From: Candidatus Gastranaerophilales bacterium
GTDB lineage: Bacteria > Cyanobacteriota > Vampirovibrionia > Gastranaerophilales > Gastranaerophilaceae
Direction: 5' to 3'
DNA length: 64,000 nucleotides
Assembly: GCA_944323945.1 (NCBI GenBank)
Contig: CALUUL010000004.1
Location: 5,569-69,568, forward strand
Shown here: positions 9,341-17,824 of the stretch, piece after piece
How the letters are laid out: each line of letters begins with the position of its first letter
Position numbering within the stretch: the first letter of the stretch is position 1
Notes under the pieces: generated by a model
What the model saw: only the letters and a program-made list of their open reading frames with translations
Database searches by the model: none
Told to the model about the DNA's origin: nothing
Translations under genes and position numbers: made by a program

Positions 9341-9571
9341 TTTGTAACTTTTAATAATTTTAAATTTACATGCTTGTAACAGAATAAAATTACGCTTGTA
9401 ACAATATTTTGGTCGAATTCGAAATATAAAAGGTTCATGCACCTGTCAAGCATAATTTTATAAAAAGTGTCAAAAATACGTTTGTAAAAGATTGTAAAAG
9501 TTATTTTAACCACTTGTATGTAAGGGCATGGTCATTTGTAAAATTTGATTAAAAAATATTAGCTTGTAAGG
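9341..9571 (+). repeat. Cluster of seven TTGTAA hexamers
   Basis: TTGTAA starts at 9342, 9374, 9396, 9482, 9492, 9536 and 9564, all on the plus strand. Three sites extend to TTGTAAC and two to TTGTAAAAG; two have the longer form GCTTGTAAC. The intervals (32, 22, 86, 10, 44, 28) are mostly near multiples of the 10.5-bp helical turn, as expected for a regulator binding one DNA face. It is not a DnaA-box or NtcA-type consensus. Some copies could simply be -35 elements. Confidence 0.4.
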
Positions 9572-9760
9572 TAGGTTAATAAGATTTACTATTTAGAAAC
9601 AAAGAGAAAACAGCTTGCGGAAGGAGTGATGGCTAAGCTTTCTTGTGGGAGAGAGTATTGATTTGGGAATATTTAGGTTAGACATTAATAAGGAAAAGTG
9701 GTTTTAATCGAGCGAGATTGGGGATTTAATTAAAAAGTTCTGAAAACAGAACTTTTTTTT
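9560..9760 (+). ncRNA. Candidate small RNA upstream of deoB
   Basis: The segment has no ORF, is markedly richer in G than the neighbouring intergenic DNA, and ends in a strong hairpin plus T8. AGCTT (9612-9616) can pair with AAGCT (9633-9637), placing GGAAGGAGTGATGG in an exposed loop containing a purine-rich, Shine-Dalgarno-like stretch. I compared it with SRP, 6S, RNase P and tmRNA cores and found no convincing match. The 5' end is not defined. It could also be a long untranslated leader that is terminated before deoB, meaning an attenuator. Confidence 0.35.
9732..9760 (+). terminator. Intrinsic terminator before deoB
   Basis: AAAAAGTTCTG, loop AAAA, CAGAACTTTTT: an 11-bp stem followed by a run of T. 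It ends the candidate small RNA about 45 bases before the deoB start. Confidence 0.8.
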
Positions 9761-9804
9761 ATTTCTAAATTGTACTAAAATAGTCATAGTTAAGGGGTGT
9801 AATT

Positions 9805-10980
9805 ATGAAAAGAGCAATTGTTATAGTAATAGATTCAATGGGTTGCGGAGCTATGCCGGATTGCAGTGAATATTCGGATATTCCGGAATGTAATACATTG
9901 TGTAATGTAGCAAAAGCAGTTGGCGGTTTAAATATACCAAATTTTTATAAAATGGGACTCGGCAATTTAGGCGAAGTTTTGGGTGTTCCAGCCAATTCTG
10001 ATTCAATAGCAGAATATGGAATAATGAAAGAAAAATCAAAAGGGAAAGACACTACAACCGGACACTGGGAAATGATGGGGCTTGTTCTTGATAATCCATT
10101 TAAAGTTTATCCAAACGGATTCCCTGAAGAACTTATAAAAATGTTTATAGAAAAAACAAAATGCGGAGGCATTTTAGCAAACTTTCCTGCCTCAGGAACA
10201 AAAGTTATTGAAGACTATCATCAAGAACATTCTAAAACCAAATTTCCTATCATTTACACAAGTGCAGACAGCGTTTTTCAAATTGCAGTTGATATTGATG
10301 TAATACCATTAGAAACTTTATACAATTATTGTAAAATTGCAAGAGAACTTTTAACAGATAAATATAATGTTTCAAGAGTTATAGCTAGACCATATAGAAT
10401 GATAAACGGAAAACCAACTAGAATTAGCAGCCTAAGACGTGATTATTCTGTTGAACCTTTCAAAGATTCAACTTGCGATATTATATTAAAAAACAAAGGA
10501 ATAGTAATTGGTATAGGCAAAATTGAAGATATTTTTGTAGGTAAAGGCATTTCGCATGCTATTCATACAGGCGGAAATACAGAAGGTCTTGAAATCACAT
10601 TAAAAGCTGTTAGGAATGAATTAAACCTTGATGAATTAAAGTGTAAAAAATACAATATAGAAAAATATGATAAGCAGTTCATTTTTACAAATCTTGTGGA
10701 TACGGATATGCTTTATGGTCATAGAAATAATGCTCAAGGTTACGCAAAAGCGATAGAAGAAATAGATTCATACCTGCCTAAAATAATTGATGCAATGACT
10801 GAAGAAGATCTTCTTATAATAACGGCAGACCATGGCTGCGACCCTACAGTTCCTGGTACTGACCATACAAGAGAACAAGTTCCTATTATTGTTTATTCAA
10901 AAAATGGAAAAATAGGAAGACTTCCCGAAATAAATTCTTTTGAATATGTATCAAAAAGAGTTTTAGATTGGCTTATGTAA
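9805..10980 (+). CDS. deoB: Phosphopentomutase
   Basis: DeoB interconverts ribose-1-phosphate (or deoxyribose-1-phosphate) and the 5-phosphate, linking nucleoside breakdown to the pentose phosphate pathway. At 391 aa it has the family length and alkaline-phosphatase-type metal sites: D10 in VIDSMGCGAMPD, the phosphorylated T85 in GKDTTTGHWE, DxLYGHRN in the middle, and ADHGCDPT...GTDHTREQVP near the C-terminus. AAGGGG precedes the ATG by seven bases. rpiB elsewhere in the window would take ribose-5-phosphate onward. The SGNH hydrolase gene follows directly. Confidence 0.96.
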   Translation: MKRAIVIVIDSMGCGAMPDCSEYSDIPECNTLCNVAKAVGGLNIPNFYKMGLGNLGEVLGVPANSDSIAEYGIMKEKSKGKDTTTGHWEMMGLVLDNPFKVYPNGFPEELIKMFIEKTKCGGILANFPASGTKVIEDYHQEHSKTKFPIIYTSADSVFQIAVDIDVIPLETLYNYCKIARELLTDKYNVSRVIARPYRMINGKPTRISSLRRDYSVEPFKDSTCDIILKNKGIVIGIGKIEDIFVGKGISHAIHTGGNTEGLEITLKAVRNELNLDELKCKKYNIEKYDKQFIFTNLVDTDMLYGHRNNAQGYAKAIEEIDSYLPKIIDAMTEEDLLIITADHGCDPTVPGTDHTREQVPIIVYSKNGKIGRLPEINSFEYVSKRVLDWLM

Positions 10981-10985
10981 ATAAA

Positions 10986-11612
10986 ATGGAATACAAGTTA
11001 AAAAAAATCCTATGTTTTGGAGACAGTAATACATACGGTTTCAATCCAATAAACGCTAAAAGATATAACATACATAAAAGATGGACTGGCATACTACAGA
11101 ATTTATTAAAAGATAAATACGTTGTAATTGAAGCCGGATGTAACAATAGAACTTGCTTTATGGATAATCCTGATGGTGAAGAACATACAGGATATAAAGC
11201 TATAAAGAAATATTTGAACCGCGAGACTGATATTCTTATTCTGGCATTAGGAATAAATGATTTGCAAAAAATTTATAATTATAATGAAGAATCAATTAAA
11301 ATCGGCCTTGCCCAAATAATTGATATAGCAAACGATATAAATCCAAATCTTGACATTATAATATTAGTCCCATCAGTAATCACTACGGACATTTATAATG
11401 GATATTTCTGCCAACTTTTTGATAAAAAATCAATAGAAGAATCAAAAAAACTAAATAACATTTATCAAAATATAGCCAAAGAAAAAAAGTGCAAGGTCAT
11501 TAACCTTAATGATTTCGTAAATGTTTCTAAAACAGATGGAATACATTATGATGAAAATGCCCATAAAACTATAGCAGAAATTTTACAAAATTATTTTCTT
11601 AACTTGACTTAG
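10986..11612 (+). CDS. SGNH/GDSL-family hydrolase
   Basis: This 208-aa protein carries the SGNH blocks: I with the nucleophile Ser in CFGDSNTYG, III/IV in ILALGINDLQ with the oxyanion Asn, and V in DGIHYDENAH with the catalytic Asp and His. The family contains arylesterases, acyl-CoA thioesterases and carbohydrate esterases; no signal peptide is visible, so a cytoplasmic enzyme is likely. I chose the ATG at 10986, five bases past the deoB stop, rather than a TTG at 10968 that lies inside deoB. The close spacing suggests coupling to deoB. The substrate is unknown. Confidence 0.85.
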   Translation: MEYKLKKILCFGDSNTYGFNPINAKRYNIHKRWTGILQNLLKDKYVVIEAGCNNRTCFMDNPDGEEHTGYKAIKKYLNRETDILILALGINDLQKIYNYNEESIKIGLAQIIDIANDINPNLDIIILVPSVITTDIYNGYFCQLFDKKSIEESKKLNNIYQNIAKEKKCKVINLNDFVNVSKTDGIHYDENAHKTIAEILQNYFLNLT

Positions 11613-11660
11613 CATTGTCATTGTAATTTAATTTATAATTAACTCAATAGGTAGAAAGTT

Positions 11661-12578
11661 ATGAATATAGTCGAAAAAATCAATAAATTAAAAAAAGAAA
11701 AGAATGCAATTATACTTACCCATTGTTATCAAAATATAGAAATTGATGAAGTTTCTGATTACGTTGGTGATTCATTATACCTTAGCAGAGTTGCTTCTCA
11801 GACTAATGCAGATATAATTGTTTTCGCTGGTGTCTATTTTATGGCACAAAGTGCAAAAATACTTTCACCTAATAAAAAAGTATTAATACCTGATATGACT
11901 TCAGGTTGTCATATGGCAGATATGATAGACGTTGAGAATTTAAGATTATTTAAGAAAAAACATCCCAACATTCCTGTTGTATGCTATATTAATTCAACAG
12001 CAGAAGTAAAAGCTGAATGTGATATATGTTGTACAAGCTCTAATGCTGTAGATATAGTAAAAAATTTAAATGTGCAAAAGGTTTTATTTGCACCTGACAA
12101 TTACTTAGGGAAATGGATAGAAAATAAGCTTCAAGATGTTGAAGTTATAACTTTTAACGGTTTTTGCCCTGTACATTTAAGAATAAGACCTGAAGATATA
12201 ATGGAAGCAAGAAAAAGCTATCCTGAAGCATTGATACTTGCTCATCCTGAATGTCATTATGAAGTATCTAAATTGGCTGATTTTGTAGGGTCTACAAAAG
12301 AAATTATGGAATTTTCACAGAAAAGTGATAAAAAACAATTTGTAATTGCAACAGAAAAAGGTGTTGTAGAAAGATTAAACAGAGACAGTAAATTAAATAA
12401 TTGGGGCAAAGAATTTATTTTAATTAATGAAAATATAATATGCCATAGTATGAAATATAATACTTTAGAAAAAATCTATGATACGTTATTAAACGAAAAA
12501 AACGAAATTACATTAGATAAAAATATAATTGAAAAAGCAAGATTAAGTATAGATAGAATGTTTAATTTAAAGAAATAA
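11661..12578 (+). CDS. nadA: Quinolinate synthase
   Basis: NadA condenses iminoaspartate with dihydroxyacetone phosphate to quinolinate for NAD biosynthesis, using a [4Fe-4S] cluster with three Cys ligands. In this 305-aa protein those are C83 (SGCHMADM), C169 (GFCPVHLR) and C261 (ICHSMKYNTL). Substrate-binding motifs THCYQ, YINSTAEVKA, PDNYLG, HPEC and ATEKGVVERL are all present. nadB and nadC are not in the window. A ferredoxin gene follows 85 bases downstream. Confidence 0.95.
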   Translation: MNIVEKINKLKKEKNAIILTHCYQNIEIDEVSDYVGDSLYLSRVASQTNADIIVFAGVYFMAQSAKILSPNKKVLIPDMTSGCHMADMIDVENLRLFKKKHPNIPVVCYINSTAEVKAECDICCTSSNAVDIVKNLNVQKVLFAPDNYLGKWIENKLQDVEVITFNGFCPVHLRIRPEDIMEARKSYPEALILAHPECHYEVSKLADFVGSTKEIMEFSQKSDKKQFVIATEKGVVERLNRDSKLNNWGKEFILINENIICHSMKYNTLEKIYDTLLNEKNEITLDKNIIEKARLSIDRMFNLKK

Positions 12579-12609
12579 AAATTCCTATTTTAAAATTAAA
12601 TTTTAATGT

Positions 12610-12657
12610 TATAATTTAGATGTTATAGTTAAATTAAGTTAGTTAAACAAAAAGGAG
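12610..12657 (+). promoter_or_regulatory. Promoter and ribosome-binding site of the ferredoxin gene
   Basis: TATAAT at 12610-12615 forms a consensus -10, and AAAGGAG ends about six bases before the ATG at 12664. The -35 is not clear. The gene therefore probably has its own transcript of about 275 bases, ending at the terminator at 12866-12895. Confidence 0.55.
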
Positions 12658-12663
12658 ACAATA

Positions 12664-12840
12664 ATGAAAATTACCGTTAACGATAGTTGCATAGCTTGCG
12701 GAGCATGTGAATCAGTATGTGATGCAGTATTTTCAGTAGAAGATAAAGCAGTTGTAAATGAAGGCGCTATTGCAGGAAATGAAGATTGCGTAAAAGAAGC
12801 TGCTGATTGCTGCCCTGTTAATGCTATTGAAGTTGAATAG
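12664..12840 (+). CDS. Single-cluster [4Fe-4S] ferredoxin (58 aa)
   Basis: This small electron carrier resembles Thermotoga-type ferredoxins in length and layout. Cluster ligands are C9, C12, C15 (CIACGAC) and C50, which is followed by P51. C19 and C42 occupy the positions that form the extra disulfide or remnant second site in that family. The sequence is acidic throughout, as expected. Strong promoter, AGGAG site and its own terminator suggest an abundant monocistronic message. It may serve the Fe-S enzymes in the window, such as the glutamate synthase with its several 4Fe-4S sites or nadA, but that is inference. Confidence 0.92.
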   Translation: MKITVNDSCIACGACESVCDAVFSVEDKAVVNEGAIAGNEDCVKEAADCCPVNAIEVE

Positions 12841-12865
12841 TTATTTATTAATAATAAACAAAGTT

Positions 12866-12895
12866 AAAGAGTGATTTAAAGTCACTCTTTTTTTT
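12866..12895 (+). terminator. Intrinsic terminator after the ferredoxin gene
   Basis: AAAGAGTGA / TCACTCTTT, a 9-bp stem, is followed by an uninterrupted T tract. It could also slow transcription coming the other way from the polysaccharide operon, although the opposite strand lacks a good U tract. Confidence 0.85.
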
Positions 12896-12964
12896 AATGT
12901 CTTCTGAAGTAGAATAAATCTATAACAATTTTTATAGTATTAAAAATAATTAAATTTAACAAAA

Positions 12965-13621
12965 CTATACTCTAGCAAAAAAACTGATGATTTCTTTAGT
13001 ATTGTTAGCACAATATATAGGATTATATATGTTTATTTCTTCTTTAGTCTTAAACCCAAAACCATATGTAACACCAATAAAATCAATACCAAGCTCAGTT
13101 GAAGCTTTTGCATCATGGAAACTATCTCCAATCATAACAACATCTTTATTTTGACAACCACATAACATTATAGATTGATTAATAATATCTTTCTTTGTTA
13201 ATTTATTTTTATTATCGGCACCACATACAAAATCAAAATATTTATCAAATTTAAAAAATTTTGATAATTTAGTTGCATAATCTTGTCTTTTATATGTCGC
13301 AATTGCCAGCATATAACCTTTTTCTTTTAAATATGCTAATAGTTCATATATTCCATCATATACATATGCCTTAAAAACATCACCATTAGAATAACATTCA
13401 CGAAAATAATTAGCATATTCTTGGGCAACAGATTCATTAACTTCATAATATTTCATAAAAGAATTTTGTATGGGAGGACCAACAAATGACAATAAATCAT
13501 TATTTGATAATTTTCTTAATTTAAAATATTCAACTGTTGACATAACAGAAGAGAGAATACCTTCTTGTCCATTTATTAATGTCCCATCCACATCAAAAAT
13601 TATAGCTTTATATTGTGGCAT
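12965..13621 (-). CDS. HAD-superfamily phosphatase (subfamily IA, Gph/PGP-like)
   Basis: This is the last gene of the polysaccharide operon. It has HAD motif I FDVDGTL near residues 10-16, a helical cap (about 20-90), motif II/III region with IATYKRQ, and motif IV GDSFHDAKAS. Phosphoglycolate phosphatase-like HADs remove phosphate from small sugars or acids. The ATG at 13621 (MPQYK) has AAAGAGG eight bases upstream and is preferred over an upstream in-frame start; it overlaps the preceding aldolase gene by 14 bases. In this context it may dephosphorylate a sugar-acid phosphate made by the aldolase, in the way KdsC or NeuB-pathway phosphatases do. The substrate is inferred from position only. 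Confidence 0.85.
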   Translation of the reverse strand: MPQYKAIIFDVDGTLINGQEGILSSVMSTVEYFKLRKLSNNDLLSFVGPPIQNSFMKYYEVNESVAQEYANYFRECYSNGDVFKAYVYDGIYELLAYLKEKGYMLAIATYKRQDYATKLSKFFKFDKYFDFVCGADNKNKLTKKDIINQSIMLCGCQNKDVVMIGDSFHDAKASTELGIDFIGVTYGFGFKTKEEINIYNPIYCANNTKEIISFFARV

Positions 13622-15230
13622 TTTGAACCTCTTTACGTAAATATTCACTATCAGTTATAAAATTAATCTGAATATACTTACTATATGTTTTCAATTGTTT
13701 TGCAATTACTTCATTAAAGAGTTTTATGTCTTGTTTATCTTTTGATAACGTAATATTATCTTCAAAATAATTATCTTTATTTAATATAGAAAAACCATCA
13801 AAACCTGCAAAAGCAATATCTTTTATTCCGATCTTGATAAAAAACTCTAACAACATACTCATAGAATTATCAGGAATCAAAGATTTTTCATTAATTAATT
13901 TTGCATAATTTAAAATATAATCTACACCATTATCAATAGGAGTAATATTTGATGTTATAATAACTTTTGTATTCTTCCTTCTTTGCAATAACTTATTACC
14001 AAAATTTTCATATCTCTTAGAATTTGAAATAAAAACATAATCAAGATTATAAAGTTCGCTCAAATGATTAACAGATATAATAATTGGATTGTTTCTTTTT
14101 ATATAATTATTAATTACTCCCCGTTCTCTAACTATTGAACCTCCTGGACCAAGAATCAATAATTTACTTCCTTTAAGATTTTCTTCTAAACACTTATATG
14201 TATCTGTATCATCAATATACTTAGTTTGATATTTTAAATATAATTCTTCTATATAAGCCTTGTCAAAAGATAATTTTTTGTCTTCTTCTATCATTTCCAA
14301 AATTGAATTAATTGACTTCACTGATAAAGTATTTTTATTACTTAAATATTTTGTATATTCGGGATGTGTTTTATTCAAAGCACATATGTAATAAGGCAAA
14401 GAATAACCCCATGTATGTTCTTCTTTTATTGGTAATATACTATTTTGAATACATTCTAATAGTTCATAAATATCATAATTTTTATTAAAATTTTCATTCA
14501 AGTACATTGCAAGTAATTCACTTCCACAATTTCCTGCACTTTTCCCAATTCCATATAAAGAACTATCTAATACAATTTCCCTATTTGTTCTAATATTTAA
14601 AAGTTCTATGCAATTTGCATATGCAAGCTGAAAGTTATTATGTGAATGATAGCCAATAGCTACATTTTCTTTTAAATTAGTATCTATTAAATAAAAATAT
14701 CTCGATAATCTATCTTTATGTAATAAACCATATGTATCCACTAAAGACATAGCATTAGGTGCTAATATATTTACTAAATCAATTAGATCTAACATTTCTT
14801 TATCTGAATATGTAGTAATTGATACGGGTTGAACAAAAACTATATATCCTTTTTTCTTTAATTCAAAACAAAAATTAATTGCTGGTTCTATATCTTTTTT
14901 CTTAAAAATTACTCTTATTCCATCTAAATAAGAATCTTTTGCTAATGATATATTGTCAAGTGAACATGTACCATAGTCAATCATTCCGACTACTATAGAG
15001 TTTTTCTTATCTTGTTGAGAAAAGATAATATCGAAAGAAGAAGTACTAGGATTGATTGTCTTATTCTTATTAAAAACTCTTCTATCATCAATAAAACCAA
15101 GTTCGATAATATCAATATTTGATTTTACTAAACGATTAAAAATACTAATTATATTTTGATATCCAAAATTCCAATCATTAACAAAACCTCCATCTCTTAA
15201 AGTACAGTCAAGTAATTTAATATTTCGCAT
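13608..15230 (-). CDS. DRE-TIM (HMGL-like) aldolase fused to an MptE/DUF115-like domain
   Basis: The N-terminal half (about residues 3-290) is a DRE-TIM metallolyase barrel. LLDCTLRDGG (about 6-15) supplies the metal-binding Asp and catalytic Arg, with IELGFID, LVDTYG and the metal-binding YHSHNN following. This family condenses or cleaves 2-keto acids (HMG-CoA lyase, 4-hydroxy-2-oxovalerate aldolase). The C-terminal half (about 350-535) starts with KLLILGPGGSI and resembles the Rossmann-like 6-hydroxymethylpterin pyrophosphokinase MptE/DUF115 fold found in polysaccharide loci. The gene starts two bases after the CMP-sugar synthetase stop and overlaps the HAD gene, so the three are coupled. 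I infer it makes a keto-sugar acid or other acyl substituent for the glycan; the exact reaction is unknown. Confidence 0.8.
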   Translation of the reverse strand: MRNIKLLDCTLRDGGFVNDWNFGYQNIISIFNRLVKSNIDIIELGFIDDRRVFNKNKTINPSTSSFDIIFSQQDKKNSIVVGMIDYGTCSLDNISLAKDSYLDGIRVIFKKKDIEPAINFCFELKKKGYIVFVQPVSITTYSDKEMLDLIDLVNILAPNAMSLVDTYGLLHKDRLSRYFYLIDTNLKENVAIGYHSHNNFQLAYANCIELLNIRTNREIVLDSSLYGIGKSAGNCGSELLAMYLNENFNKNYDIYELLECIQNSILPIKEEHTWGYSLPYYICALNKTHPEYTKYLSNKNTLSVKSINSILEMIEEDKKLSFDKAYIEELYLKYQTKYIDDTDTYKCLEENLKGSKLLILGPGGSIVRERGVINNYIKRNNPIIISVNHLSELYNLDYVFISNSKRYENFGNKLLQRRKNTKVIITSNITPIDNGVDYILNYAKLINEKSLIPDNSMSMLLEFFIKIGIKDIAFAGFDGFSILNKDNYFEDNITLSKDKQDIKLFNEVIAKQLKTYSKYIQINFITDSEYLRKEVQNATI

Positions 15231-15232
15231 AA

Positions 15233-15901
15233 CTAATCCATTCTTAATTTTTTATACATAAATTCTGCATACTCAAAATCTATCATATCATCAATATCAA
15301 TTGACTCAACCTTATCAATTGTATATAAATAAGGCTTAAATCCAAAAATATCACGCTTCTTTATCATTAAATTTTTATCTATTATATTTACTGCATGATT
15401 TATTGACACTATATTAGGTAAATCTTGACTTCTTGGTTTTTTATCTGGATTATAATTTATCGCTTTACCATCTAACCATAAAAATTCTTTTACTAAATTT
15501 ACAGTATTCAAAGAATCATATTCATCTAATGTTTTATATTTTTGAATACAGGAACTAACAGTTTCCGTTTTTACCAGTGGATTGGTCGCATTTGCAAATA
15601 CCATCACATCAGCATTAAAATTTTCTGCAATATTTACATATAATTCGTTTGGAGAAACTTCAGACGTAGCATAATATTCATCCCTTTTAACAACTTCAGC
15701 TCCAAGAGAACTTGCAATTTCAAGCATTCTATCATCATTAGAATTAACAACAACACCATTTAATTCAGGAACTGCTAATAGCTGCTTTATTTTAATTTCT
15801 AATAAGCTACTATCAGCAAATGGTGCTATATTTTTATTTTTGACTCTTATTGATCCTGAACGAACAGCAATTAAAGCTTTATATTGTTTATTGTTTTGCA
15901 T
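15233..15901 (-). CDS. CMP-sugar synthetase (acylneuraminate/Kdo cytidylyltransferase-like)
   Basis: These enzymes couple CTP to a 2-keto sugar acid (NeuA, KdsB) or related acids. The protein of about 222 aa begins with the nucleotide-binding strand ALIAVRSGSIRVKNKNI (the AxR.GSxRxxxKN signature of NeuA-type enzymes), followed by VVNSNDDRMLEIA, ANATNPL, and the C-terminal IDIDDMIDFEYAE with metal-binding Asp residues. I chose the ATG at 15901, which has GGAAAGGAA just upstream, over a TTG five codons earlier. It overlaps the COG5610-like gene by 14 bases. It implies that the glycan contains a CMP-activated acidic sugar. Confidence 0.85.
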   Translation of the reverse strand: MQNNKQYKALIAVRSGSIRVKNKNIAPFADSSLLEIKIKQLLAVPELNGVVVNSNDDRMLEIASSLGAEVVKRDEYYATSEVSPNELYVNIAENFNADVMVFANATNPLVKTETVSSCIQKYKTLDEYDSLNTVNLVKEFLWLDGKAINYNPDKKPRSQDLPNIVSINHAVNIIDKNLMIKKRDIFGFKPYLYTIDKVESIDIDDMIDFEYAEFMYKKLRMD

Positions 15902-17798
15902 TTTGTTCCTTTCCAAAATCCTTAAATTTTACATTTTCAATAATTTTTCTTGTATTTTCATCTATATTTTTAGATAAATATTTCAAATATTTTAATGAAC
16001 ATTCCGTAGAAATATCAATATTTTCATACAATTTAAAATACTGTTCTATAAAGTTTTCAACTCCTTTTAAATAAGATAAAATAGTTATATTTTCACTTGA
16101 ATCTTCTAAAACAGGATATATTAAATGGTCCTTCTCCTTATACCCAATTGTTTGTGAATGAGGAGCTCTTGCTATTCTTTCAAGAACAATATTAACCTCA
16201 TTACTATAGTTATATACTATCCTACATATATTATTTTCTGGAACCTTTGTTGTACTTAATTCATAAAAAAAGGTAGTTACATCTTGTGGCATTATATCAG
16301 AAAAAGCTGTTGCCAACATATTTTGTGTATTTCCACTTCCTCGTAAATCAACAAATGCAAAATTTTTTTCAGAAAAGTCTATCTCTTGTAATAAATATTT
16401 CTTTAATAAATTGTAAGCTTTTTGGTACTTGTCATATAAATGTTTTATAAATTTTTTATTATACCTAAAATTAATACATAATTCATCTAATTCAGAACAC
16501 GAAATATTTTTTGAATTAATAATTTTTTCTGGGAAAAAGCGTTTAATTTCTGCTTTTGATAAATTTAACATTTCAAATAAAATTTTTGTATCAAATTTAT
16601 AAACATATAACAGATCTTTTATATCTATTTTTCTTGAAGCAAAACAAGGTAACTGCCACGCTAAACGAGAACCATATATGTATTTTGTTTTTATTTCCAT
16701 ATTTTTCATATTTATTATATGATCAGTTATTGCTTTTAAAATATAACCATCCCGAGCTATAAAATATAAAGTATTTATATTATGTCTTTTAGAATAGTCT
16801 AATATAAAATTACAATATGAAATTAGTATAGGAGCAATAAAATTTGAACCAAAATCTTCATAAACATTTTTATTCTTAAATAACCTTGTTAATTTTGAAA
16901 CGCCGATAACTTTCTGTAATTCAATATTTCCTATATTATTTTCTAATAAGATTTTTTCATGTAATTGAAGTTCTGGATATTCAAATCTATTTGCCTTTAT
17001 TCCAAGGGATAATGGTATTTCATAGTCTGAAAATCTATTATCTCCATAGTGTTCCCACTCTGAATATTTTATATTAAATTTTTTATGTAATTTTTCAAAC
17101 AGTTTTTTGCTACTTTTGGTTAAATTCTCTTCTGAAGAAACAAAAATAGGAATATTACTAAAAATATTATCAAATTTTAATAAAAACAGTCTTATTGTTT
17201 CAGATGAATGATACATATCAGAAATTAATACAACTTTCTTTTGGTTATAAACTAATTCTTTTATTTTTTCTATATTGCTTTTTATTGGAACAAAATTTTC
17301 TAACTCTGTATTAATTTCTAATTGCATCAAGATTTCTTTTTGTTCATTTGATAATGAATAATTTTTTGCAATCTCATTATATATATCCTCAAATTTTATA
17401 TCATAAACATCATATAAGCTTCTATTGTAATCTCTAATATGATTTTCTGTAGTTTGTCTAATATTTTTAAAATTTGATATTAAATAAGGATTTATGCTCT
17501 GATATTCCTTATTTTTTTTCAATTTACTCTCAATTTCCCAAAAAATACCTATAGGCTGTGCAGTTTTTCTAGTTATTAATGTATCAAATATATCAAAAGA
17601 ATATAATTTTAAACTATTCGAATCTTGTACTTCTTGAATAGGTTCTGCCAACTCTTCAGTACCATAAATACTCATTTTTGGGAAAAGCTCATAATATTTT
17701 TCTAATACTCCACATTTTTCTATTTCACCATATGCAACAACCGGATATCCACAAAATATTATCTCTCTTCTTTTACCAACTTTTATCTTTTTAATCAT
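15888..17798 (-). CDS. COG5610-type HAD-like protein of glycan loci
   Basis: This 636-aa protein matches the predicted hydrolases (COG5610) found in capsule and LPS loci. SFDIFDTLIT (residues 67-76) is a HAD motif I of the FDxFDT type; VVLISDMYHS gives motif II and HYGDNRFSDYE motif IV. The C-terminal half (about 340-520) has the family-specific FIARDGYILKA and YGSRLAW segments. The N-terminus carries the short strand motif FCGYPVVAYGE that resembles those of its neighbours. The function is not established for the family; a phosphatase or glycosyl/phosphoryl transfer role is plausible. It is tightly packed in the operon, overlapping the downstream synthetase gene. Confidence 0.75.
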   Translation of the reverse strand: MIKKIKVGKRREIIFCGYPVVAYGEIEKCGVLEKYYELFPKMSIYGTEELAEPIQEVQDSNSLKLYSFDIFDTLITRKTAQPIGIFWEIESKLKKNKEYQSINPYLISNFKNIRQTTENHIRDYNRSLYDVYDIKFEDIYNEIAKNYSLSNEQKEILMQLEINTELENFVPIKSNIEKIKELVYNQKKVVLISDMYHSSETIRLFLLKFDNIFSNIPIFVSSEENLTKSSKKLFEKLHKKFNIKYSEWEHYGDNRFSDYEIPLSLGIKANRFEYPELQLHEKILLENNIGNIELQKVIGVSKLTRLFKNKNVYEDFGSNFIAPILISYCNFILDYSKRHNINTLYFIARDGYILKAITDHIINMKNMEIKTKYIYGSRLAWQLPCFASRKIDIKDLLYVYKFDTKILFEMLNLSKAEIKRFFPEKIINSKNISCSELDELCINFRYNKKFIKHLYDKYQKAYNLLKKYLLQEIDFSEKNFAFVDLRGSGNTQNMLATAFSDIMPQDVTTFFYELSTTKVPENNICRIVYNYSNEVNIVLERIARAPHSQTIGYKEKDHLIYPVLEDSSENITILSYLKGVENFIEQYFKLYENIDISTECSLKYLKYLSKNIDENTRKIIENVKFKDFGKEQNAKQ

Positions 17799-17824
17799 TT
17801 TTATATCCTATTTCTATTTGTTAA

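Larger units (their letters stand above)
9278..9804. other. 527-bp intergenic region between aroC and deoB
   Basis: I find no protein gene here on either strand. A 67-residue minus-strand frame (9310-9513) lacks a ribosome-binding site and has no recognisable sequence. The left part (9341-9571) contains repeated TTGTAA hexamers. The right part (about 9560-9760) is purine-rich on the plus strand and ends in an intrinsic terminator, so it is listed as a candidate small RNA. The last 40 bases hold the deoB promoter and its AAGGGG ribosome-binding site. Confidence 0.6.

Noticed and set aside
9341..9402. DnaA boxes / replication origin
   Set aside because: TTGTAAC differs from TTATCCACA and related boxes, and dnaA/dnaN are not nearby.
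9278..9442. N-terminal 55-residue extension of chorismate synthase
   Set aside because: It has no similarity to AroC, and ATG 9277 has its own RBS and starts the conserved MIFRFLTSGESHG.
9600..9640. SRP RNA (4.5S-like) core containing GCGGAAGG
   Set aside because: The GGAA tetraloop-like segment is present, but the invariant AGCAGCC and the matching 5' strand (GGTCAGG) are missing, so it does not fit the conserved domain IV.
10968..10985. TTG start for the SGNH hydrolase
   Set aside because: The extra six residues lie inside the end of deoB and ATG 10986 is more plausible.
12664..12840. Two-cluster bacterial ferredoxin
   Set aside because: Only one CxxCxxC...CP set is complete; C19 and C42 match the extra cysteines of the single-cluster Thermotoga type.
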